The notes under the pieces are model-generated. The model was not told where the DNA came from, did no database searches, and worked only from the letters and a program-made list of their open reading frames with translations. A DNA stretch of 64,000 bases from Eublepharis macularius (lineage: Eukaryota; Chordata; Lepidosauria; Squamata; Eublepharidae): NCBI RefSeq assembly GCF_028583425.1, contig NC_072801.1, positions 66,603,766-66,667,765 on the forward strand, read 5' to 3'. Below are positions 10,055 through 20,335 of this stretch, in pieces. Made by a program: the position numbers and the translations under genes. Numbering within the stretch: position 1 is the stretch's first letter; each line of letters opens with the position of its first letter.

Positions 10055-11238
10055 TAGAGGTGGGCACAATCCAAAAAAAATACCAATCAAGCTGTTCATG
10101 GATCCGGGCCGCCGCCAAACCCAGGTCACCGATTCTAACCGATCAAGTCCCATTTCCGATCTGGAATCGGGAATCGGAGAGGCCAAAGTGGGAGGCGCCC
10201 CGCTGTTTCCAGCAATATAGGAACGGTGGTTGGTGACAGCGGCTGCCAGGCCCAGCGGGCACGGGGAGGCGGCGATGAGCCACCTCCGCTCAGGGAGGGA
10301 GGGGACGTTCACACACACACAAACACACTTAGAGCAGGGGGGGAATTTTAACCCGGCAACGAGCCGCCTCCCCTCAGGGAGGGGACATTCACACCAGGCC
10401 GGATCTACGGTTGCCAGCACCCAGGGCAACCGTAGTCAGGCTCTTGCGCGTGCTCCTGAGTCCGTCCCCCCCCCCGCCCACGCAGCAAGCCGGCTGTCCC
10501 GGTGCGCTGCGGAGCTGGCAGCAGCGCGGGTGGCTCGGAGGCTGCCCGCGCCATTCACCTCCCCCGCAAGACTAGGGGCAGCCAGCTTGCCCATGCGCCC
10601 CTTGTCCTGGGGAAAGGCAAACGGTGCAGGTGGCCTCCCAGCCTCCCGCGCTGCCTTTTGCCTTTCCCCAGGACAAGGGGTGGCTGGCTTGCCCGCGCGC
10701 CCCTTGTCCTGGGGGAAGACGAATGGCGTGGGTGGCCTGCTTTTCCCGCAAGCCGGCCGCCCCTTGTCCTGCGGGAAAGGCAAAAGGCAGCATGAGTGGC
10801 TGGGAGGCCGCCCGCGCCATTAAACTTTCCTCAGGCGCGCTCCTGGGGCTGGCAACTGCACCCGGCCAGCCCCACCCCAGTCTCAGGGTATTGCCTGGTT
10901 CTGGGGCCTAGGTTGACTGAGGCCACCCCCCACCCTCCGAGCCTGTGGCACCCGGGGGGACAGAAGGGAGGCAGTCTCCCAGTCAAGGTGTTGCAATCTT
11001 CACCAAACTTGGAGGGCGGCTGGAGGAACACCTGCTGAAGTCTCCCTGTGAGTTTAGCATCTCTGAGTATGAAGGGGGCCATTGTAGGGCCCCCAGGATC
11101 TGACGAATCATGAACCTAATGAATCGTTTTGCGAAACAGGACAATTTCGTGAAAATTTGTGGTTCATGGTTTGTGGAACGCGATGAACCACAAAACTCAG
11201 GTCCTTTTTTCCCATTTCATGCCCCTCTCTCATCTCTA
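10055..11238. mobile_element. F6 hAT-like element with GC-rich core
   Basis: The termini TAGAGGTGGGCA and ...CTCTCATCTCTA match those of the F6 copies at 22918 and 41735. The 1.18-kb interior is strongly GC-rich, especially 10200-10950. Modules of the type CCCCTTGTCCTGGGGAAAGG occur in both orientations at about 10600, 10660, 10705 and 10762. These modules create long open frames on both strands (for example 10230-10823) that look like composition artefacts, with no recognisable protein. No clear 8-bp duplication is seen at this copy. Confidence 0.6.
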
Positions 11239-12081
11239 ACAACAGCCAAAGAAATCCTGAAATAAGTTGTGAGAATGGTCATTATTTTTTTAAAATTAAT
11301 GACATCTGCAGAAGGCATCTTGATTGAGCAATGAGTGTTTTTGAGAGCCCTTGACAGGAAATCCTTTAAATGATTTCCTAAAACACAACAGAAGATCCAG
11401 GTATCCAGAACAGAACATGCCGGAAAGAGGGCCTGCAGCTAAATTTCGTCATTCAAAAATATTCATTGGTTACTTGAAGTCCGTTTCTAGTCTGAGAGAT
11501 CTAACCCCAAGCTTTCTTTTTCATTGGTTTTCTGCAATAGACTCTGGGAGGCATTCTTCACGGGCACAGGCCCTGGTTAAGGTGGAGACAGACTCACGTT
11601 GCCCACTCAAGTTTGGGAAATTCCTAGAAATTGCCTGAGAAGTTTTGTGTTAGAATAAGCAACGTATGCAAAGAAAACAAGAAAAAGATCGTGCAGGGGG
11701 GCAGCAAGCTCTAGCTAGATAGGAATGTGTGTTTGGGTGGGAGGGGGAGTACCTTCTTTCAAAAGGGGATTTCCCTTGTCTGTCTGCAGAGTTCTATTCT
11801 TAGGCTCTTCTCATAGAAATCTACACACGCTCTCTCAACTAGCAAAGCAGTTAATTTTATCTCTTCTCTTGCTACCCAGCTTGTTAGTTCCATAAATAAA
11901 ATTTGTGTTACTGTTAGTTAAATAGTTCTGTGTCCTGACACTTGCATAGGCACTCTGCCAAAAGTTTGGGGAGGGGAGGGACATCAGCTGGGTATAATGC
12001 CATAGAGCCCAAAGCAGCCTGAAGCTACCCTTGGGAAACTACACTACGCCTCTGAAAGCGGTCACCATGCACACATCCTAC
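11239..12081. other. Intergenic, nothing recognised
   Basis: No gene or known repeat seen. The open frame at 11351-11638 has no family resemblance. Confidence 0.45.
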
Positions 12082-12362
12082 CTATGGAATTCTGTGAAGA
12101 TCCAAGATGCCTGCCATATGGTGTGAGACATCACTGCTGAGACTCCCAGTGACAGCGATCATATTTTTCTGGAGGTCATATTTGTAGTTGGGGACAAGCA
12201 CGTGTGCTTGAAAGAGCAAGTGGTCTGATGTATATTCCTCACGTTGTGGTAGCTGTCATAGATGTAGAAACCAAGTATGATATTGGGCAAAATCTTGGGA
12301 TTCTCATTGACTCTGTTGACTGCAAATGCCAGGACATGTTGGTAGAACTTGGTCACCATTCG
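12082..12362 (-). pseudogene. V2R exon 2 remnant, orphan
   Basis: Translation of the minus strand gives [20 protein letters not shown], then [16 protein letters not shown]. This is the start of V2R exon 2 (compare [20 protein letters not shown] in gene A). Further along, in a shifted frame, it reads [20 protein letters not shown] and ILDLHRIP. The final CAG codon before the donor has become TAG, although the following GTAGG is kept. The acceptor is lost and there is at least one frameshift. No other exon is convincingly present nearby and it faces away from the intact V2Rs. It appears to come from a different V2R subfamily than A and B, because the NPKILPN and SHHMA features are absent from them. 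Confidence 0.75.
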
Positions 12363-15009
12363 GTAAAAAGAGTTAAGTGCTCTTTAATAGGAGAATTCTA
12401 TCATGCAGCTGACAACTTTGCCATAACTGTGGCCCATTCTAAGTCCTACTTACTTGCCTTTCATTTTGTATCAATATTTAAAAGTATTTCAAACAACAAC
12501 AACAAACACCGACAGCTGATCAAAAACCTTACTCAGTATTTCATTATAAAGTAAGCATCAAATAAAAGACGCCCCCCCCCCAAAGAACTATTACATGGTT
12601 GATAAAAATGCTACAAATTCCTTCCTGACATTTTAAGGGAGGCCCTTCCGAAGTGTAAATGCAACTACAGAGGAGGTCTGTGTTTAGGTCGAAGGTGATT
12701 TTGCAGGCCGGAAAGCAGATCCTGCTTGGATGGGGAAAATCAAATTTTTACAAATGAAAAGCATTTATGAAACCACCTCCACCCCCAATGGGGTGGGGTG
12801 CACAAGTTTGCTGCTAACATAGTGTGGAAGTTACGCAATGGCTTAATTTATCATTTCCATTATTTGGTGTCTGAAGAAGTGAGCTGTGACTCACAAAAGC
12901 TCATACCCTACCACATATTTTTTTGTCTTATAGGTGCTACTGGACTCCTGCTACAGACAGACTAACATGGCTATGCATCTTGATCTATTATTTGGAGAAA
13001 ACAGGTGAATTTGTCAATCCTAAGCAAAGTTACACTCTTCCAAGTCCATTGAAGTAACTGGGCTCAGAAGGGTAGATCTCTGTTTAGGACTGAACTTGAC
13101 TCTTGTTTTGGATACTGAGCTACACAGAATGTTTCCATTTTGCTACACTGAGTAAGCCCCTGGGACACAAAGAGAACTGAGTAGTAAAATGTCATGAAAG
13201 CAACAAAGAAAATGGTACAATCCTGGGGGAGAAGCTCCACAATCTATTACCCTATTAAATCTTCAAGTGTTTGATAGTGCCACTCCTGCATTCATCAGAA
13301 CAGGCGGGGCTTTGATCAAACCAGGTTGCACTGACTTTAGAAATTGCTTAGAGGAGCATGTTAAAGCTGGTTAGAGTCCAGAGTTTAGTGGCAGAGTACA
13401 TGCATGACCTGCATAAAGGTCTTGGGATCTCAAGGCAGAGAGTTAAAGCGATCAGGCATCAATGGACATCCACCAGAGGCCTTGGGGTTCTGCTGCAAAC
13501 CGAGAATCACCGGGCTGTTCTAGAAGCACCATTTTCCTGACTCCATAAAAAGTTTCTAATGTAACTCTGGAGTTAGCTATTAGCTTGGCAGAATTTAAAG
13601 ACTGTGTGGAGGAGTATGCGAAAGCTGGTTAGGAACCAGAACGTAGGGGTGCATGTATAAGGTCTCATTTCAAATTAGAAGAACTAAAGTAGCAAGGCAT
13701 CAGTGAACATCCATCTGAGACCTTGGAGAGAAGCTTCCAGCCAAGAGAGAAAGCATTACGCTAGAAGAAACATTTTATCTGTCTCTGTACTAAACAGCTT
13801 CGACCCTAATTCTACACCAGATGGCTTTCCTTGGAAAAGATAAATGTGTAGACTAAAAAGCATATTCCCAACCAGTAGTAGAACCATCTTCTCTTTGGGG
13901 GAAAGTACACATGTGTGCAAAGTGAATAATTTTAACATTTCCCCCATTTTATAGCTAGAGCATCTAAATGCATTCTGCTGTCATACAGGAGAGGACAAGA
14001 CATCAGGCATTAGGCTTGTGAGATCTACCACAGGCACCTTTTTCAGAAGAGCCCGGAGAACCTCTTCACCAGTAACCCTTCTGCAACGAACGCTGTATAT
14101 TCTGCCATGGACTCTGAAACACCATCAGCCTCCCTGGTAATTTTGCCTTAGAAATTGAACTGATACCCTCTTGGCTGTTGTACACCTTAACACACACCTG
14201 TAGGGGAGGAAACCTTCTTGCTTCTTGAGATGCACTTGGGAGAATCATGAAGGTAAGCTTATATTCTATAGTTTGGGATACAGACGGTGGAGAAAATAGC
14301 ACATGATGTTGTTTTAGCTGGTATTTTGAGATCTGGCATTACTGTTTTATCCACAGCTTTCCTAGTCACCTAACACTGTAGACATTTTCCAGGCTAAAAT
14401 GTTGCTGACTTAAAATGTGTTTTCTTTCTGCTTTCAAAAGACTCCTTTCAGTATTCTTAGCTTTTCTAACTTCTTAAAGGTTGTGCAGAAATGAAGGCGG
14501 CCTGCCTTCTGAAAGTGTACTCACACCACACCCTGTTCCAGATTTAACCAATCTGGACCACAATGAAGCTTGGAAAACATAGGGGAGGACATTTTTCATT
14601 GTTCCAGTGTTAGGGATTAATGTACGAATCATTTTCTTTTTTTTTTAATGAGTCAAATGTTATTAAAGACAAGCGTTTATTCACTCAGAAGGAATTCACT
14701 ATGAAGTTATTAATGTAAGACTATCTACAGCATCTGAGGCATTTGGAAATCATTCCTTTATATACTGTAGACATTTTCAGTACCCACATCCAGAATGGAT
14801 TTTTGCACCTAGAGGATGCTGCCATCTTCATAACTGGAGCCTACAGGGCCTTTTTAACTTCTAGATTGCTCTTTGCCTTCCCCTGGTGACCTTTGAAGCG
14901 AAGATATGGGAGCCTTGGTCGGAAAGTATGCAGCAGTTTGCAGCTCTCTTTCAAATAGTTGGGATAGTCACTTTTTTCTCGTAGAAAAGGAGTACCATTA
15001 TATGCTAAA
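12363..15009. other. Intergenic, with an F8 arm and a diverged tandem pair
   Basis: An F8-like arm lies at about 12870-12985 (CTCACAAAAGCTCATACC, TAGGTGCTACTGGACTCCTG). Two diverged copies of an unclassified sequence lie at about 13330-13550 and 13590-13770, sharing AAAGCTGGTTAG, GCATCA(A/G)TG and AACATCCA-type blocks. No gene is supported. Confidence 0.45.
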
Positions 15010-15175
15010 TGCCTTGACCTGGGTATCCCAGGCAAGCTGGATCTGGTCAGATCTCAAAAGCTAAACAGGGTCAGCCTTGGTTAGTAATTGGAAGGGAGGC
15101 CTCCAGGGTTACCATGCAGAGGCAGGGAATAGCATGCCACCTCTCTTGCCTTGAAAACCCTAGTGAGGGTCAATA
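15010..15175 (+). repeat. 5S-rRNA-derived SINE
   Basis: GATCTGGTCAGATCTCAAAA followed by GCTAAACAGGGTCAGCCTTG resembles the internal control region of 5S rRNA genes. CTCTCTTGCCTTGAAAACCC forms the SINE body. This is a diverged SINE copy, not a functional 5S gene. Confidence 0.75.
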
Positions 15176-15300
15176 TTTATTTATTTATTTATTCATTCAT
15201 TCATTTATTTACAGTCCACCTGTCTCACTGAGACCTAAGGCAGATTACACCATGTCAGCTATAAGTCAACTATGATTTGACAGCCCCCCATCACCACTAA
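15176..15300 (-). repeat. LINE 3' tail fragment
   Basis: (ATTT)n at 15176-15212 precedes CAGTCCACCTGTCTCACTGA. This is the reverse complement of the LINE tail seen at 53165-53570 (CTCAGTGAGAAAGGCGGAC). Clade uncertain (CR1/L2-like). Confidence 0.5.
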
Positions 15301-15787
15301 CACATTTTAAATGCCATCAATATGGCAAAGTACAATATTATATGCTACTTACATTGCTAAAACAGAAACATAATTTTGGTTTCATACATTACTGTACATG
15401 TTTTAGTTTTTAACAAATAGTTGGTTTTTCCTGCAAACATAATACATTTTCCATATCTTTGAAATTTCCAGGAAATTTTACATCTCCAAAAACACAGGCA
15501 CCAGGTCTTCAAGAAATGAGAATTTCTGCAAGGATAACGAGGAGCATTTTAAGACATGAGAGTCAAATAGAGGGACTCCCCACATTAAGTCCTTTTGAGA
15601 GAGGTTTATTCTGGTAAAGGAATCTTTAAGAATCAGCTAGTCAATTATTCTAATGACTGGAAGAAGATGGTGCCAGGTTTGATAGAGATGATTTGGGGGT
15701 TCTCATGGTGTGTGGTAAAACACGACTTCTTTAAAAATGGTCCTGTCCTCAAAGAACGCCACTGTCACTTACGGTTACCCTTTCTTT

Positions 15788-15790
15788 GCA
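15788..15790 (+). promoter_or_regulatory. 3' splice acceptor region of olfactory receptor coding exon
   Basis: A pyrimidine-rich tract (TTACCCTTTCTTTGCAG) ends in AG immediately before the coding exon. Olfactory receptor genes usually splice an untranslated exon to a point just before the ATG. Confidence 0.6.
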
Positions 15791-15804
15791 GGCAGAAAGC
15801 CAGG

Positions 15805-16749
15805 ATGCTAACTAAGAACCTCACATATGTGACAGAAATCATCTTGGTGGGACTCTCGAACCATCGAAAGACACAGATTCCTCTGTTCTTTGTGATCCTG
15901 CTCATGTACTTGCTTACTGTTGTGGGGAATCTGTTGATCATCCTTCTGGTGAGAACAAATTCCCACCTCCAAACCCCCATGTATTTCTTTTTGATGCACC
16001 TTTCAGGCCTGGAGATCTGTTACGTCACCAGCACCTTGCCGCAGATGCTAGCTCACCTTCTGTCTGGAAACGGAACCATGTCCTTCACCCGTTGCATGGC
16101 CCAGCTGTACGTTTCCTTGTCCCTGGGTGGTGCAGAATGTGTTCTTCTGGGCGCCATGGCCTATGACCGCTACGTGGCCATCTGCCATCCTCTGACATAC
16201 GCCATTGTCATGGACAGGTGGCGTCAGCTGCAGCTTGCCTCAGCCTCCTGGGCCATTGGCGTCCTCTTTGCTTCGATTAATTTGGTGTGCACACTTCGTT
16301 TGTCCTTCTGTGGGCCTAACCATCTCAACCACTTCTTCTGTGAGCTTCCAATGCTGGTGAAACTTGCTTGTGGTGACACTCGTGTCACAGAAATCATCCT
16401 TTTTGTTTTGTCGACGGTGGCCTCCTTGGGCCCCCTGGCTGTTATCCTGACTTCTTATGGACTCATCCTGTCCACTGTGTTACAAATGCGGTCTGCTTCA
16501 GGAGGCCATAAGGCTTTTTCCACATGTGCCTCCCACCTGGCAGTTGTCACCATGTTCTATGGCACCATCATTTCTATGTACTTGATACCCCGGTCACACA
16601 CGGCCCCTGATCGTGATAAGCAAATTGCTGTCATTTATGTGGTGATCACCCCTCTTCTCAACCCTATCATTTACACTTTGCGGAATAAGGATATCCACAG
16701 GGCAGTGATAAAAATGCTGAGAAGAAAGATATTGGAATCAAAGTACTGA
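15805..16749 (+). CDS. Olfactory receptor (class II type), intact
   Basis: A 314-residue seven-transmembrane odorant receptor of the olfactory neuron membrane, encoded in one coding exon. I chose the ATG at 15805 because it lies about 14 bases after a splice acceptor (CCCTTTCTTTGCAG) and gives the standard length. The longer upstream frame lacks an ATG. Visible features are an N-glycosylation site NLT at residues 5-7, LQTPMYFFL at the end of TM2, Cys97 for the TM3 disulfide, MAYDRYVAIC at 118-127, KAFSTCASHL from residue 236, and PLLNPIIYTLRN from 283. The extracellular loop LSFCGPNHLNHFFCELP resembles OR family 2/13 members; the exact subfamily is not fixed. No breaks are seen. It is the only olfactory receptor in the window and lies 8 kb upstream of two vomeronasal receptors on the same strand. 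Confidence 0.95.
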   Translation: MLTKNLTYVTEIILVGLSNHRKTQIPLFFVILLMYLLTVVGNLLIILLVRTNSHLQTPMYFFLMHLSGLEICYVTSTLPQMLAHLLSGNGTMSFTRCMAQLYVSLSLGGAECVLLGAMAYDRYVAICHPLTYAIVMDRWRQLQLASASWAIGVLFASINLVCTLRLSFCGPNHLNHFFCELPMLVKLACGDTRVTEIILFVLSTVASLGPLAVILTSYGLILSTVLQMRSASGGHKAFSTCASHLAVVTMFYGTIISMYLIPRSHTAPDRDKQIAVIYVVITPLLNPIIYTLRNKDIHRAVIKMLRRKILESKY

Positions 16750-17466
16750 TCTTTTGCTTGATGGTCCTGGTTTTGTCTGAACGGCAGTATGAATAGGACC
16801 GATGCCTACTGTGTGTACCATGCCATAATGGGCTCAGTGCTGAGTTTGGACATGTGAGATGGGGAGTGATTCCGCACACGTTGGATAATGCCCTTTGTAT
16901 TTTTGTGTCTCCTTTGGTGCTACCCTGTTACTTTTCTCTTCTCTTTGCAACAGCCGTCAGGGAGAAACCTATTTAGGGTTAAACTATAATTAGGCACTAG
17001 CTACTTCAAAGTAACTACAATTAATCTTTTGGATTTTGCACAGCAAATGGTTTATTGGTCTGCCACTAGGAAATGGCTACTGTGCTATTGCAGTTGGACC
17101 ATTCAGCCTTGCTACCTTATATTGCTATCATTTTATGTTTCTTTACTATCCTGTATCTTGACTAGGACAATAAAGCTATTTTCTGTCTATGTATCTACAT
17201 CTTCCCTTATTATGCCCATTCCCAGAAGAATAGTAAGCTATAGCCCGACCTGCGTATACCATAAAGTTAAATAATCCTCTAGTACTTGTGTAAGGATTCT
17301 CACATGGGCATGCCTCAATTCGGGTCCATTTTGGGTAGCAATATACACCAGATTGTTTTGTCATCAGTCCAGCCTAAACAGGATGCTTTAAGGAAATGGG
17401 CAGTGTTTTCATCAGATGTTCACACCTGCTAAGGCCATTCTGACCTGGACTTCCAAACAGCAGATT
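16750..17466. other. Downstream of olfactory receptor; candidate polyadenylation signal
   Basis: An AATAAA lies at 17169-17174, 420 bases after the stop codon, and could end the receptor transcript. A GATTCCGCACACGTTGG fragment is at 16867. No other gene is seen. Confidence 0.4.
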
Positions 17467-17674
17467 TAGAGCCAAGGTACAAGTGATGTCTGACACAGGT
17501 TGGACACTTGTCAGCTTACCTCAAGTTTTGATGGGAAATGTAGGTGTCCTGGTTTTACAGCTTGGCTCTCCATTACAGCTGCAAGACCAGGATGACTACA
17601 TTTCCCACCAAAACTTGAGGGAAGCTGACAAGTGTCCAACCTGTGTCAGACATCACTTGTAGCTTGGCTCTTAG
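17467..17674. mobile_element. F3 foldback element
   Basis: This roughly 205-bp near-perfect palindrome has ends GAGCCAAGGTACAAGTGA and TCACTTGTAGCTTGGCTC. Its inner arms read GACACTTGTCAGCTTACCTC and their complement. TTA flanks both sides, consistent with a PIF/Harbinger-like 3-bp duplication. Other copies are at 27515, 30461 and 63823. Confidence 0.65.
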
Positions 17675-18289
17675 AAGCAACCTGTTATCTGCATTCTACC
17701 ACTTGCACATGTCTGAATTTTTCTTCATACATACAAACATGAATCTTCCCATATGGAAATCTTGTCAAAGCAAGGTCTGAATTTGAACCTTCTCACTGAT
17801 ATCTAGTTTGCTATCTGCAGGTATATTTTTCTACATCAGAGAACTCAATTATACAAAAGACCCACCCCTCTGCAATTTCAAGTGACACAGCCCAGCCCAA
17901 GTCTATAACCGCAGTGAGAACTAAGCCTGTAAGCTAAGAAATGGCTGGTAACTAGAAAAATATACAGGTGGTTTCTGTGGTCCCCAGGCTGTGCCAGAGG
18001 CACAGATGTGAATTGTGGGGTTCACCTCAGTTCCTACAGATGCAATGCCCAATACATATCAGAATAATGGTGGAGAATTGACTATAGCCTTCCTCCCAGG
18101 CCATTTTCCCAACCTGAAACAGTCCCAAGGGGTTCCTAGGATATATCCCACCTTTTCTATAGCTCAAGAAAGCTATTTTTATTAGACAGAAAGAGGGATT
18201 TACTTGGCTGGCTCACATCTCAAGCTACTAGACTTCATTGGGGAGTTCATTTCTTCAGATTTATTGCACCTATTTCTTTTCACCAATCA
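17675..18289. other. Intergenic, nothing recognised
   Basis: No gene or known repeat seen. Confidence 0.45.
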
Positions 18290-18440
18290 GATTTGGAGTC
18301 TTTCTACACGAGACCTCTTACATGCGGACGCTCCAGTGAAGAGAAATGCAAGGTTAGCTGGGAAGTTGGATTTTAAAAGACAGATCTGAAGGTTTTGTCA
18401 ATTTCCCCACAGAGGGTTTGTTTATTTCATCTTTGGCTCC
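18290..18440 (-). repeat. F9 repeat
   Basis: Reverse-orientation match to the F9 blocks at 20155-20335 (TCTACACGAGACCTCTTACA, AGGTTAGCTGGGAAGTTGG), running into GAGGGTTTGTTTATTTCATC. Unclassified. Confidence 0.45.
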
Positions 18441-18669
18441 CAAAAGCTCTGTTCCCATCTCTTCCAAACAGCTCCCAGGGAAAGTCACCATGATGTCAGC
18501 CTCGTATGGGGGGGGGCGGATTCACTCTGGTTTTAGAGTGCCTTCTCCCCTCCCCTGGTAGTGTTATTCACTAGCATCATCCACTCTGGTGAAATGTTCA
18601 TTCAAAGCAGGTGGGGAGGAATCTCTTTCATGTGACTGAAAGACAGTCTGTTTCGGCTCGGCTTACCGC

Positions 18670-18939
18670 TGGCCAATTAAGTAAAGACGTGTTAGATAGC
18701 CAAAGGGGAAATAATTGGACCAGAACAAATTGGATTCCTTAAAGGGAGATCCACAATCGATCACTGCACCAGCCTTTTTGGCAGATAAATATTTGAAGCC
18801 TAAAGGAGGGAAACTGTATGCAGCTTTCATTGATTTAAAGGGTGCATTTGATTCAATCCCTAGGGACTTGCTGTGGAAGAAACTCAGAACACGGGATGGA
18901 ACCCCGCTTACTTTATTTAATTAAGAAATTACACGAAGC
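18670..18939 (+). mobile_element. LINE reverse-transcriptase fragment, 5' part
   Basis: The translation contains LYAAFIDLKGAFDSIPRDLL, the first catalytic-aspartate region of a non-LTR reverse transcriptase, preceded in another frame by a GRSTIDHC-like block. It is interrupted at 18939 by an L1 insertion and continues at 19572. It is old: frames shift several times. The LINE clade is not assigned, but it is not BovB or CR1. Confidence 0.75.
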
Positions 18940-19571
18940 GGCTAGGGACTTCTGGTCTAAAATATGTGCTGAAATGTCTTTGATATTACAATATAATGTT
19001 GCTAAAAATCCAGAAATGTTATTATTATCGTTACATTTAGAAGAGGTCAATAGAAATGATAAGATATTGTTATATTATATGACAGTAGCAGCAAGAATTC
19101 TATATGCTCAGTACTGGAAAAAAGAAGAAGTACCAAATATTGAAGAATGGACAAGGAAGCTGTTGTACATGGCCGAAATGGACAAACTAACTAGCAATCT
19201 GAAAGAGCAAGATCCAGAAATTTTCTTGGAAGATTGGAAGAAGTTCAAGAAATATTTGGAAAAGAAATGCGATGTTAAAGGGCAATTGTGGTCTTTTGAG
19301 GGACTTTAAATTTTATACAAAGGACCTTAATGAAAGAAAATATATTAAGATCTATACCATGGTATAAGTATTAGCAATATAGTGTAATAATAATAATATC
19401 TATGAATAAACGGGGGGTTCAAGTGTTGTTGGAAGTCAACAAAGAAAAGGGGGAGGGGAGGGGTGGGGTATATAGACATGTAGAAGAGTTAAATTGGATA
19501 AATATATTGTATTAAGTAATGATTGTATATTACCTCATCCAATAAAAATTCTATTAAAAAAAAGGGGGGGA
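18940..19571 (+). mobile_element. L1 element, 5'-truncated, inserted in older LINE
   Basis: The roughly 630-bp insert encodes the C-terminal end of L1 ORF2 (AARILYAQYWKKEEVPNIEE, then a stop near 19307). A 3' untranslated region with a G-rich stretch (AAAGGGGGAGGGGAGGGG) and an A-rich tail at 19541-19562 follow. It is bounded by the 17-bp direct repeat AAGAAATTACACGAAGC at 18923-18939 and 19572-19588, a classical target-primed reverse-transcription footprint. The open frame through its ORF2 remnant suggests it is relatively young. A second L1 3' end of the same type is at 44222-44530. Confidence 0.9.
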
Positions 19572-19940
19572 AAGAAATTACACGAAGCTACTTCGGGTGT
19601 CGTTAAGATATCCCCAGATGGCCAGCTTTCATCTAACTTCCCAATTACGAAGGGAGTTAAACAAGGCGGTGTCCTTGGCCCACACCTTTTTAATTTATTT
19701 TTGAACGATCTGAAGCAACATATGTCTGTTGTAAATGGCCATCCGCCCTTTCTGGAGCAATTAGCAATACCTATATTGCTGTATGCTGATGACACTGTTA
19801 TTATTTCCCGCACTAGAATTGGCCTTATAAGAAATCTAGAAGCCTTCTATCAATATTTGTAAATTGAATCGGCTGATAATCAACTATGAAAAATCCAAAA
19901 TTCTAATTTTTTCTAAGAGCTGGCACCTATTCAGGCGGCG
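19572..19940 (+). mobile_element. LINE reverse-transcriptase fragment, 3' part
   Basis: This continues the older LINE after the L1 insert. The translation shows ITKGVKQGGVLGPHLFNLFL and the catalytic YADD motif in LLYADDTVIISRTRIGL, then INYEKSKILIFSKS. It is collinear with the part ending at 18939. Confidence 0.8.
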
Positions 19941-20154
19941 CATCGGCGCTAAGGGAATTGAAGTAAAGTCGTGGTTTTGTAAAGTTTATTTTGCTCAGAA
20001 ATGGTGCGTGTGTGTTGTTTTGAATTGGCTGCCGCAGGAGCTGGCTGTTGTGCAGACTCATATGCAAGAAGTTGCTCCCTCGTCCAGTTACAGAAAAGGT
20101 GGAAAGAAGCGCCACAGACCCTTTGCGGTAACCAAAGTATTCTTTCTTGCCTAC

Positions 20155-20335
20155 AAAGATGCTCCTCAGAGGGCTTGTTTGTTTCCTCTTTGCCTCCCCT
20201 TCTGTAGAGAGGTGAAACTGACAGAGCCTTCCCATCTGTCTTTTAAAGCTCAACTTCCCAGCTAACATTGCGTCTCTCTTCACTTGAGCATCCACGTGCA
20301 AGAGGTCTCGTGTAGAGACACTCCATCTCTGAAGT
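20155..20335 (+). repeat. F9 repeat
   Basis: CTCAGAGGGCTTGTTTG, AGGTGAAACTGACAGAGCC, CCATCTGTCTTTTAAAG and CCCAGCTAACATTGCGTC match the other F9 copies. The copy ends near GTAGAGACACTCC. Confidence 0.5.

Noticed and set aside
10230-10823. 197-codon open frame on the plus strand and overlapping frames on the minus strand
   Set aside because: They lie in the GC-rich core of an F6 element, run on several frames at once, are low complexity, and match no protein family.
13756-13947. Minus-strand frame resembling a V2R exon 1 (MVLLLVGNMLFSL) 1.4 kb upstream of the orphan exon 2
   Set aside because: A short hydrophobic start is not specific; there is no clear donor site and no match to the conserved part of exon 1 after the signal peptide.
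14066-14302. 78-codon minus-strand frame with protein-like composition
   Set aside because: No recognisable domain, splice context or repeat copy; it could be chance.
15010-15175. Possible 5S rRNA gene
   Set aside because: The 5S-like head is diverged and joined to a SINE body; other copies at 32755, 34605 and 49147 share the same fusion.
15595-15804. N-terminal extension of the olfactory receptor frame
   Set aside because: It begins with TTG, includes a pyrimidine-rich splice acceptor, and would give an abnormally long N-terminus.
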